Assembly: GCA_017519685.1 (NCBI GenBank)
Contig: JAFWRV010000410.1
Location: 1-5,213, forward strand
Direction: 5' to 3'
Length of the DNA: 5,213 nucleotides
DNA from: Clostridia bacterium
Lineage (GTDB): Bacteria > Bacillota > Clostridia > Oscillospirales > Acutalibacteraceae
The first letter of the stretch is position 1, and each line of letters begins with the position of its first letter. The notes beneath the pieces are model-generated. The model searched no databases. It was not told the origin of the DNA and saw nothing but the letters and a program-made list of their open reading frames with translations. The position numbers and the translations under genes were made by a program. Of the stretch, positions 1-4,932 are shown in pieces.

Positions 1-210
1 CTTCTCTACACTCCAGGCATTGTATACTTCGGTAAGTTCATGCAAGTCTTCGTTATCAAGCTCATAGAAGATATACGGACTTGAAGTCAAGTGGCACTTA
101 ACGCTTCCGCTCTCCAAAGATGTCATTCCATCAGGATGCTTCATAGCAATAATATTCGCATCAAGCGCATGTGCATCAAAGCCATTTTCCGTCAATGCTT
201 TTGCAAGAGA
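1..210 (-). CDS. ABC transporter substrate-binding protein fragment (NMT1/SsuA-like), both ends missing
   Basis: The minus strand is open from the left edge to about 210. It encodes about 70 residues with the segments ENGFDAHALDANIIAMKHPD, GSVKCHLTSSPYIF and ELDNEDLHELTEVYNAW. This pattern (ALDxNxxAMxHPDG, then an S/G-rich turn and HLTSSPYIxxE) is what I recall from the second lobe of periplasmic-type binding proteins for sulfonate, nitrate or thiamine-precursor ABC importers. In Gram-positives such proteins are lipoproteins that hand substrate to a permease and ATPase. The C-terminus lies beyond the left edge. The N-terminal half, with its signal peptide, should lie to the right of 210, but that DNA instead encodes an unrelated plus-strand protein. 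The gene is therefore truncated at its 5' side. The minus frame stays open beyond 210, but the translation (IFAIRFSVLVS) no longer looks like the family. Substrate cannot be assigned. The family call rests on memory of motifs. Confidence 0.6.
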
Positions 211-230
211 TACCAAGACAGAAAATCTTA
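195..230. other. head-to-head junction between two 5'-truncated genes
   Basis: Left of this point the minus strand reads as a substrate-binding protein; right of it the plus strand reads as a secreted-type protein. Both lose their N-terminal parts here. The plus frame has a stop (TAG, 65-67) and then no ATG, GTG or TTG until GTG 374, which is well inside the coding pattern, so no ordinary start exists for it in this window. The exact base is uncertain by about 15 either way. No transposase, inverted-repeat end or attachment-like duplication is visible. It could be a real inversion or deletion breakpoint, or a misassembly. Confidence 0.55.
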
Positions 231-793
231 TCGCAAAAATAAAATCCAATAAAGAAGTTAAAGTTGTTTTTACAGCAGGGGATACCGCGCTCGGCAAATC
301 GATCGATACTGTTGCAATCAAGGGCAATACTATTGCGTATGAGTATAATACAGGGTTTGTTACTGCCCGTGTTGTGTATAAAGACGGCGTCGCTTACGGT
401 TATCTTCCTGTTTTCCCGTTTGTCTATATTAAAGCGGATAATTTCGGTATCAATATTACCGATGTCTGGTCAATGATAGAATCAGCAAGCGGAATAACAT
501 TCAGCGTTATGAACTACATTAAAAGTTATAATGAAAACCTTTACGGAACTGACTATTATGTTGAAGAATATAATGACAGGGCGCAGGTTACAACCAAGTT
601 TTGCTATGTAGGCGATGAACTTAAGATGATAAGTGTTTTTGACGCAGCGACCAATTCTACTCAGAATACTTACATTGAAAGTATTTCATTTACAGTTTCC
701 GACAGCGAAGTTGCGGTGCCGGTCGGTCTTGACCTCGGTCCCGTATTCAAAGCATTTTTACTCGGAATGCTGACCTCATCTTTGCTTTATTGA
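209..793 (+). CDS. hypothetical secreted-type protein, 5'-truncated, LolA-like beta pattern
   Basis: The frame that ends at TGA 791-793 reads as good protein back to about 209, giving about 194 residues. I do not recognise a named family. The first two thirds show alternating beta-strand patterns (VKVVFTAGDTALG, SIDTVAIKGNTIAYEY, ARVVYKDGVAYGYLPVF). These are followed by DYYVEEYND, VTTKFCYVGDELKMISVFD and an ESISFTVSDSEVAVPVGLDL segment. This resembles LolA-like lipoproteins of Clostridia, in which a Tyr/Glu-rich strand, a 'kfyFdgdeLk' strand and a closing 'FxxP' strand follow one another; the fold call is inference. The C-terminus is hydrophobic (VFKAFLLGMLTSSLLY). GTG 374 is the first possible start in the frame, but it has no ribosome binding site and would cut off clear coding sequence, so the true start was lost at the junction. 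A terminator follows directly. In this form it is probably not expressed as a full protein. Confidence 0.6.
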   Translation, partial: DTKTENLIAKIKSNKEVKVVFTAGDTALGKSIDTVAIKGNTIAYEYNTGFVTARVVYKDGVAYGYLPVFPFVYIKADNFGINITDVWSMIESASGITFSVMNYIKSYNENLYGTDYYVEEYNDRAQVTTKFCYVGDELKMISVFDAATNSTQNTYIESISFTVSDSEVAVPVGLDLGPVFKAFLLGMLTSSLLY

Positions 794-800
794 TAATAAT

Positions 801-831
801 AACGGTGTAACCATTTGTTGCACCGTTTTTT
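801..831 (+). terminator. rho-independent terminator after the truncated plus-strand gene
   Basis: The arms AACGGTGTAA (801-810) and TTGCACCGTT (818-827) pair over 10 bp with one G-U, around a 7-base loop. A run of six T ends at 831. It starts 7 bases after the stop codon at 793, so it ends that transcript and separates it from the CPCC-like gene at 855. Confidence 0.8.
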
Positions 832-854
832 ACTGTTATTGAAAGGGAACGAAT

Positions 855-1091
855 ATGACAGATTTGAAATGTCCCGTATGCGGGAAATATACTTTTCAGG
901 AAAAAAAGGATTATGACATCTGCAAATACTGCGGCTGGGAGAATGACGGCTTTTATGATGCCGGAGGCGCCAACAGACTGAGCCTTTCAGATTATACAGT
1001 CAGATATAACAGATATGTTGAATTATATCCCGGATATATCTGGACGGAATTCGGCTATCCCGAAATAAGCGAGGAGGATATTGATGACTGA
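855..1091 (+). CDS. CPCC-like small cysteine-rich protein (two CxxC motifs)
   Basis: This 78-residue cytoplasmic protein has no signal peptide. It has CPVCG (C6, C9) and CKYCGWENDG (C23, C26), which probably bind one zinc ion, then GGANRLSLSDY (37-47) and an acidic tail (EISEEDIDD). The order CPxCG, YDICxxCGWExD, GGANxLSL matches the Cys-rich CPCC family as I remember it, except that the usual CPCC is CPVC here. Length is normal for the family. The start is set by an SD-like AAAGGGA at 842-848, six bases before the ATG. Its last 8 bases overlap the start of the next gene, so the two are translationally coupled and likely partners. Genes of this type are often found next to polymorphic-toxin genes, and an immunity or antitoxin role is my inference. 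A plain zinc-ribbon protein of unknown role is the alternative. I found no convincing promoter in the 23 bases between the upstream terminator and its ATG. Confidence 0.8.
   Translation: MTDLKCPVCGKYTFQEKKDYDICKYCGWENDGFYDAGGANRLSLSDYTVRYNRYVELYPGYIWTEFGYPEISEEDIDD
1071..1078 (+). promoter_or_regulatory. Shine-Dalgarno that fixes the start of the second gene in the pair
   Basis: GAGGAGGA lies inside the last codons of the CPCC-like gene. It leaves about five bases before ATG 1084, which is normal spacing, but only two before the in-frame TTG at 1081. This supports ATG 1084 as the start and an 8-base overlap with the upstream stop codon. Confidence 0.8.
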
Positions 1092-1635
1092 TAAAAAATC
1101 ATTTAAATTTGCCATTGCCTTAATAGCGGTAGTTATTCTTGCGTTAGGCGCCGTCAAAGGATATGAGTCGTTTTCCGGAAATAATGATGAAACTGATGTT
1201 TCTGATATTTCAGTAATATATGAAGCCGATAATACATCGGAATCTGATTCGGAAACACAGTCAGACCCGGTTATAGAATCGGATACTTCCGAAAGAACAA
1301 CCAAACAAAGAACAACGTCAGTCAGGACAACAACCAAAAGAATTACCACAACGAAATCAAGCGTTAAGAGTTACAGATTCAGAAATTACAATCTTCTTAA
1401 CAGCCATTATGAAAAGCACGGAAAAGAAATGGGATTTTCAAGCGCGGAAGCTTATGAGAATGCCGCATCGGCCGTAGTCACCAATCCCAACGCGCTGCAT
1501 AAAACCGAAAAAGAAGACGGTGATGATGTTTATTATATCGTTTCCACAAATGAGTTTGTGGTGGTTTCAAAAGACGGTTATATCCGTACTTATTTCAAAC
1601 CGGATTCCGGCAAAAAATATTTTGATAAACAATAG
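1084..1635 (+). CDS. membrane-anchored protein with BECR-nuclease-like C-terminal domain
   Basis: The protein has 183 residues. Lys 4, 5 and 8 precede one hydrophobic helix (about 9-25), predicting the N-terminus inside and the rest outside. Residues 35-70 are acidic and Ser/Thr-rich; residues 71-100 are basic with R/K-T-T repeats; both look like a flexible stalk. The domain at about 100-183 has HYEKHGKEMGF (108-118), AYENAA, TNEFVVVSKDG (155-165), IRTYFKP (167-173) and a final KKYFDKQ. The set H-x-x-K-H, then TNEFvvv, then G-x-IRTxFkP matches my memory of toxin domains of the BECR (barnase/EndoU/colicin/RelE-like) RNase superfamily, with H108 or H112 and R168/T169 as candidate active residues. 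Nuclease activity is inferred. The gene overlaps the CPCC-like gene by 8 bases. In the usual layout toxin precedes immunity gene; here the order is reversed, as in many toxin-antitoxin operons. A non-toxic surface domain is the alternative. Confidence 0.7.
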   Translation: MTDKKSFKFAIALIAVVILALGAVKGYESFSGNNDETDVSDISVIYEADNTSESDSETQSDPVIESDTSERTTKQRTTSVRTTTKRITTTKSSVKSYRFRNYNLLNSHYEKHGKEMGFSSAEAYENAASAVVTNPNALHKTEKEDGDDVYYIVSTNEFVVVSKDGYIRTYFKPDSGKKYFDKQ

Positions 1636-1639
1636 TGTA

Positions 1640-1680
1640 AAGCCCGTTCGTTAAGAACGGGCTTGAGTTTTGTCTGTTTT
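1640..1680 (+). terminator. hairpin terminator between convergent genes, mainly plus-strand
   Basis: AAGCCCGTTC (1640-1649) and GAACGGGCTT (1655-1664) form a perfect GC-rich 10-bp stem with a 5-base loop, four bases after the stop codon at 1635. The plus-side tail is T-rich (GAGTTTTGTCTGTTTT), supporting termination of the CPCC-like operon. The minus-strand esterase gene ends 14 bases away at 1679, and the same hairpin has only three T on that side, so bidirectional use is possible but weaker. Confidence 0.8.
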
Positions 1681-2548
1681 AATATCCGAAATAAGTTTCA
1701 CAGTAACGATAAAGCGTCTGATAATATTTTACTTCGCTGAGCGGATCAAGAAGAAGTCCGTGCCCGGAAAACGGGAAGAAAACAAAATCATAGGTTGCTT
1801 TATGCTCACTGAAAACTTTCAGCATTGATTCGCGGTTTCCCTTTACAACGAGAGGATCGTTACCGGCATAGCAAAAGAGTGAAGGGATTGTGTTGTCATT
1901 GACAAAATGAACGGGGGATACCGAATCCGCGATTTTTTTCGCCTGCCCGTTTTCAATCATTTCATCGGTTATTTCTACTCCGGTAAGCATTGATGTCAGT
2001 CCGTAACTGCCCCAGACTTCTTTATTCATATCTGAAGGCCCTACACGGTTTGCAGTGAAAGCCAGAGGAATTGAAGATTTTTCAGGCATCGAATAGCTGT
2101 AAAGCATTGAAATATGACCGCCGGACGAATAACCGGATGTAGCCATTTTATTTATATTGAGATTTCTTTTATCTGAAAACTCTTTAATCTTATCAATGCA
2201 TTTATCTATATCGTCAAGCATCGTAAATACTGTTATTTCACCGAAAGTTTCATCGGAGCAAAGCGAATAACTCATAGTCGCGGTAATGTATCCCTTCATC
2301 GCGAGCTTTTTGCAATGAGGCGCCATGTCTTCTTTTTCGCCTCCCTGCCAGGAACCGCCGTGGATATAAAGAATACAGCCGTTGCTTTCGTTGTCATAGG
2401 CGGAGTCGGGTACATAGATTGTAACCAGGTCCCTCTCGGATTTACCGTATCTTATGTTTTCATACACTTTGTATTTATCGCCCACGAGTCCGAAAAGCGA
2501 GGTAAATGAAAGTACAATTGTAAGTATATAGCCTAAGAAAGTTTGCAT
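1679..2548 (-). CDS. alpha/beta hydrolase, probable carbohydrate (acetyl/feruloyl-type) esterase
   Basis: This 289-residue serine esterase starts with a hydrophobic segment (about 4-22) that looks like a signal peptide or anchor, although no Lys or Arg precedes it. The alpha/beta-hydrolase marks are in order: HGGSW (63-67) for the oxyanion hole, GYSSG with nucleophile S141, the acid D231 in YAGNDPLV, and H263 in FSGHGLLLDP. All three catalytic residues are present. The HGGSW-GYSSGG layout fits the BD-FAE/esterase-lipase group, which often removes acetyl or feruloyl groups from hemicellulose; the exact substrate is inferred. It follows the GH5 gene on the same strand with a 21-base gap and its own strong SD (TCCCTCCTC on the plus strand, 2554-2562), so the two form an operon. 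Pairing with a secreted glycanase supports action outside the cell on side groups of the same polymer. A general carboxylesterase remains possible. Confidence 0.85.
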   Translation of the reverse strand: MQTFLGYILTIVLSFTSLFGLVGDKYKVYENIRYGKSERDLVTIYVPDSAYDNESNGCILYIHGGSWQGGEKEDMAPHCKKLAMKGYITATMSYSLCSDETFGEITVFTMLDDIDKCIDKIKEFSDKRNLNINKMATSGYSSGGHISMLYSYSMPEKSSIPLAFTANRVGPSDMNKEVWGSYGLTSMLTGVEITDEMIENGQAKKIADSVSPVHFVNDNTIPSLFCYAGNDPLVVKGNRESMLKVFSEHKATYDFVFFPFSGHGLLLDPLSEVKYYQTLYRYCETYFGY

Positions 2549-2569
2549 TGTTTTCCCTCCTCAAAATAA

Positions 2570-3955
2570 TTACAGCAGGTCACCTGTGCTGAGTTTTCTG
2601 ATCCAGTCGAGTATTGTGGTTTTAATTGCCGTTAATTTCTGGCTGAACATTTCAGTTCTGTTTTCAAATGTTCCGGCATTATCGGCTAATCCGAATGTAA
2701 CAAGTGAAGCTTTATCATAATAGCCGTTGGTGAAATTTGCCACATAATCGGCAAATGCTGTTTTTGTAAATTTGTCGCCGTCTGTTCTCAGGCATTCACC
2801 GAATTTTTTCTGTAAGGTTTTGTAACTGTCGTTTTCGAAATCTATTTTCTCAACGGTTGACGATCCGTAGATAAACCAGGGAGAATTATCGGCATCCGGA
2901 CCTGCTCCCTTATATGTCCAAGTGGTCCAGCTCATGTCTCTGCTGTTGAACAGGGAAAGCATATAACCGAAAGTGGTAAGTCCTCTCGGATAAAATTCTC
3001 CGATATAGAACGGGGCGTTGTAACCGGCGTTTTTAATCTCATTGACTTTTCTGAGTATGGTCGGGTTGGTAATATCATAAAGATGCTCTTGATAAACTAT
3101 ATTCTTCCAACCGTAAACATCCGGTGACGCAATTGCTGACGGATCCCATATTGCTTCCATACATATAATATGGTTTTTATCGATTTTTCTGATTTCTTTA
3201 TATAAATCGTTGCTGAAATCCCAGAATGTCTGCTGGAAACTGCCGTCTCTTGTAATGTTTGTTCCGAGTGGCTCGTTCATCAGGTCATACATAGCGATTG
3301 TATTTTCGTTTTTATAACGCTTAGCGATTTCTTTCCAGAAATCGATTACAACTTTTCTGTATTGTTTTGCCTCAGGAGTGTCATCAAACAATGACATGGA
3401 TTTAGATCTGCCGCAATGGTCATAGTCATTCTGATATCCGGGAAGACCGTGAAGGTCAATTATAAGATAAAGGCCGTATTTCTTACACAGATTAACTACA
3501 TTGTCAAGCTCGCTGAAATCGATTCTTCCTTTGCTGTCACGGTACCAGGTTCCTTTATCATCTGATTGGAAGTTTCTGTACCAGATCGGAAGACGGATGG
3601 TATTCATTCCGAGAGCCGCTGCATTCTTATAGTCGGTTTCTGTTATCCAGTTGCTTCTGTAAAGCTTGAAAAGCTCGTGGGTTTTGTTTATTCCGAATCT
3701 TTCAACAAGCTTCAGATAAACATCTTCTTCACCGGAAGGATTGGTATATGGACAGAACCAGTCCTCCATAATGCCCCAGCCGCCGAAATTTGTTCCCCGC
3801 AGCGTGATTTCCTTTCCTTCGGCATTGACTATTTTTTCTCCGTCGGTATGAAGAAGAGACAGTTTATTTCCCGATGAGGCATTAACGGTCAACGGAATTA
3901 ACAGAAATACCGCGGTTAACAATAATGAAATAATTCTGCTTGTAGTTTTTTTCAT
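2570..3955 (-). CDS. secreted glycoside hydrolase family 5 (endoglucanase/beta-glucanase-like)
   Basis: This 461-residue secreted enzyme cleaves beta-linked glucan or mannan chains with retention. A signal peptide covers residues 1-26 (KK, hydrophobic core, likely cut after VNA). The TIM barrel carries the GH5 marks: LRGTNFGGWG (52-61), NTIRLPIWY (118-126, R121), LIIDLHGLPG (164-173, H169), YDLMNEPLG with acid/base E228, EHLYD (290-294, H291), FYIGEFYP with nucleophile E320, and TTWTYKGAG (344-352). All key residues are intact. The RGxNxGGW entry resembles the BglC/exo-glucanase side of the family, but subfamily and substrate cannot be settled by eye. About 70 residues after the barrel (from about 390) match no binding module or dockerin I know and end in a possible amphipathic helix. 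The start is supported by GGGAGG (plus-strand 3963-3968) seven bases before the ATG, and a consensus-like promoter lies just upstream. It is the first gene of an operon with the esterase. Confidence 0.93.
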   Translation of the reverse strand: MKKTTSRIISLLLTAVFLLIPLTVNASSGNKLSLLHTDGEKIVNAEGKEITLRGTNFGGWGIMEDWFCPYTNPSGEEDVYLKLVERFGINKTHELFKLYRSNWITETDYKNAAALGMNTIRLPIWYRNFQSDDKGTWYRDSKGRIDFSELDNVVNLCKKYGLYLIIDLHGLPGYQNDYDHCGRSKSMSLFDDTPEAKQYRKVVIDFWKEIAKRYKNENTIAMYDLMNEPLGTNITRDGSFQQTFWDFSNDLYKEIRKIDKNHIICMEAIWDPSAIASPDVYGWKNIVYQEHLYDITNPTILRKVNEIKNAGYNAPFYIGEFYPRGLTTFGYMLSLFNSRDMSWTTWTYKGAGPDADNSPWFIYGSSTVEKIDFENDSYKTLQKKFGECLRTDGDKFTKTAFADYVANFTNGYYDKASLVTFGLADNAGTFENRTEMFSQKLTAIKTTILDWIRKLSTGDLL

Positions 3956-3977
3956 CTTATTACCTCCCTGTATTTGT

Positions 3978-4006
3978 ATTATATCTTCAGAAAATTGAAT
4001 TGTCTA
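3978..4006 (-). promoter_or_regulatory. sigma-A-like promoter of the GH5-esterase operon
   Basis: Read on the minus strand: -35 TAGACA (4001-4006), a 17-base spacer, and a perfect -10 TATAAT (3978-3983). Transcription should start near 3971, leaving a leader of about 15-20 bases that holds little more than the SD. This leaves no room for a riboswitch; no operator was recognised. Confidence 0.75.
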
Positions 4007-4020
4007 TATTTAATTGGAAT

Positions 4021-4058
4021 TTTTATAAAATATGCGGACAGTTTTAACTGCCCGCATA
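4021..4058 (-). terminator. rho-independent terminator after the XRE regulator gene
   Basis: Arms 4031-4042 and 4047-4058 (TATGCGGACAGT and ACTGCCCGCATA) pair with one A-C mismatch around a TTTA loop. On the minus strand the hairpin starts 3 bases after the regulator's stop codon and is followed by TTTT and an AT-rich tail. It separates the regulator from the GH5 promoter at 3978-4006. Confidence 0.7.
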
Positions 4059-4061
4059 ATT

Positions 4062-4721
4062 TTAAGTTCGGTTTTTATCGGATTTTTTTCTTGAAAACCT
4101 GTCCGCGGCAATTCCGATTAACAGACCGGCAACCGAAACCGCAGCGCCTATCGGCAGCTTTGTGAAATCAGGCCAGATGACGGTATGTGTCATTAATCCG
4201 TTCTCGACAGAAAATGTCGAATAAGCCGCAAGCGTATATGCCGCTCCGAAAATCAGGACTGCAAGCCATTTTGCTTTGCCGAAATAATCTCTTTTACCGA
4301 TAATAAGAGATACTGTAAATATTGTAACGGGAAGTAATATCCAGATAAATATTAAACTGTATCCCATCGCATCGGATTTATCCATAAGCAGCCAGAATAC
4401 CAAAAGGGAAATAATCCATATACCGAGAGTCGCGAGTATAAGAATCAGTTTTGAGAGTCTTGTTTTGCTTTTTACAACATTTGTGCTTTCTTCAAGATAA
4501 TCCATATAGTTTTTTTCCATTGGTGTTTCCTCCTTCAGCAGGTGGTCCAGACTGACGGAATATAAGTCGCTCATTTTTACAACGCTGATAATATCGGGAT
4601 ATGATTTTTCGTTTTCCCAATTTGATACTGTCTGCCTGCTGACTCCGAGAGCTTCGGCCGCCTGCTCCTGTGTCATACAGGCATTATTTCTCGCGTTTTT
4701 GATTTTTGCGCCTATTTCCAT
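4062..4721 (-). CDS. XRE-family transcriptional regulator with C-terminal membrane domain
   Basis: The protein has 219 residues. Residues 1-62 are a Cro/C1-type helix-turn-helix: TQEQAAEALGVSRQTVSNWE (17-36) with recognition helix SRQTVSNWE, then the typical SYPDIISVVKMSDLYSVSLDHLL. After a charged link there are four hydrophobic segments (about 92-113, 120-142, 152-171, 190-207) and a basic tail (RKKSDKNRT). This is a membrane-tethered regulator, common in Clostridia, that may sense an envelope or small-molecule signal; the signal is unknown. ATG 4721 is preferred over the in-frame GTG at 4730 because GAGGTGG (plus-strand 4727-4733) sits just before it, and because relatives begin MEIGxKI. 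The gene is transcribed alone: it has its own promoter and terminator. It faces the metallophosphoesterase gene across about 210 bases, so that gene and its own promoter are the first targets to consider. Confidence 0.88.
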   Translation of the reverse strand: MEIGAKIKNARNNACMTQEQAAEALGVSRQTVSNWENEKSYPDIISVVKMSDLYSVSLDHLLKEETPMEKNYMDYLEESTNVVKSKTRLSKLILILATLGIWIISLLVFWLLMDKSDAMGYSLIFIWILLPVTIFTVSLIIGKRDYFGKAKWLAVLIFGAAYTLAAYSTFSVENGLMTHTVIWPDFTKLPIGAAVSVAGLLIGIAADRFSRKKSDKNRT

Positions 4722-4726
4722 TTTTG

Positions 4727-4733
4727 CCACCTC
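4727..4733 (-). promoter_or_regulatory. Shine-Dalgarno that favours ATG 4721 over GTG 4730
   Basis: Minus-strand GAGGTGG ends five bases before ATG 4721. The upstream in-frame GTG (4728-4730) lies inside this SD and so has no site of its own. The regulator should be annotated three residues shorter than the longest open frame. Confidence 0.75.
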
Positions 4734-4762
4734 GTTTACGCTCGTGTGTTTTGAGCAGTTTC

Positions 4763-4791
4763 AGTATAGTATCGAAGGAGTGATTTGTCTA
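4763..4791 (-). promoter_or_regulatory. sigma-A-like promoter of the XRE regulator gene
   Basis: On the minus strand: -35 TAGACA (4786-4791), a 17-base spacer and -10 TATACT (4763-4768), each one base off consensus, with a leader of about 35 bases. The -35 matches that of the GH5 operon exactly. An overlapping alternative, TTGATA (4790-4795) with TACTAT at an 18-base spacer, fits less well. Confidence 0.6.
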
Positions 4792-4820
4792 TCAAAGTGC
4801 TTTTACACAGCCGTTTATTT

Positions 4821-4840
4821 ATGTAAAAATGTTTTTACAT
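4821..4840. promoter_or_regulatory. 9+2+9 palindrome between divergent promoters, candidate operator
   Basis: ATGTAAAAA (4821-4829) and TTTTTACAT (4832-4840) are perfect inverted arms around TG. The half-site core TTTTACA also occurs at 4801-4807, about 32 bases from its copy at 4833-4839, which is close to three helical turns. The site lies 30 bases from the regulator's -35 and 42 bases from the metallophosphoesterase -35. It has no GC clamp, so it is unlikely to be a terminator. Binding by the adjacent XRE protein is inferred. Confidence 0.5.
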
Positions 4841-4881
4841 TCATTGTTTTGCGTAAATAATCCGAATATTCTTATATTATG

Positions 4882-4910
4882 TTGAATAAAAAATAATTAA
4901 ATGATATAAT
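4882..4910 (+). promoter_or_regulatory. sigma-A-like promoter of the metallophosphoesterase gene
   Basis: -35 TTGAAT (4882-4887), a 17-base spacer and a perfect -10 TATAAT (4905-4910). The start codon lies 22 bases after the -10, exactly as for the GH5 operon, so the leader is about 15 bases and holds only the SD. Confidence 0.75.
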
Positions 4911-4932
4911 CAAGAAAAAAGGAGGGTTTTAA

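Noticed and set aside
211..350. Continuation of the substrate-binding-protein minus frame past 210
   Set aside because: The frame has no stop, but the translation no longer fits the family and the plus strand here has the stronger coding pattern.
264..476. 70-codon plus-strand open frame beginning with TTG
   Set aside because: It overlaps the better coding frame of the truncated secreted-type gene, has no ribosome binding site and its translation has no protein-like pattern.
374..793. GTG 374 as start of the plus-strand gene
   Set aside because: No SD precedes it and clear beta-strand coding pattern continues upstream to about 209.
1081..1083. TTG start for the membrane protein
   Set aside because: It lies only two bases after the SD; ATG 1084 has proper spacing.
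1023..1349. 108-codon minus-strand open frame
   Set aside because: Antisense shadow of the CPCC-like and membrane-protein genes; its Ser/Val-rich content mirrors the Ser/Thr/Asp codons of the opposite strand.
2315..2509. 64-codon plus-strand open frame
   Set aside because: Antisense shadow of the esterase gene with no ribosome binding site or recognisable motif.
3566..3877. 103-codon plus-strand open frame
   Set aside because: Antisense shadow of the well-supported GH5 gene.
3974..4165. 63-codon plus-strand open frame across the GH5 promoter
   Set aside because: It crosses a promoter, a terminator and the end of the regulator gene, and its translation has low complexity without motifs.
4821..4840. 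Palindrome as a transcription terminator
   Set aside because: The stem is almost all A-T with a 2-base centre, and it sits upstream of both divergent genes, not after a gene.
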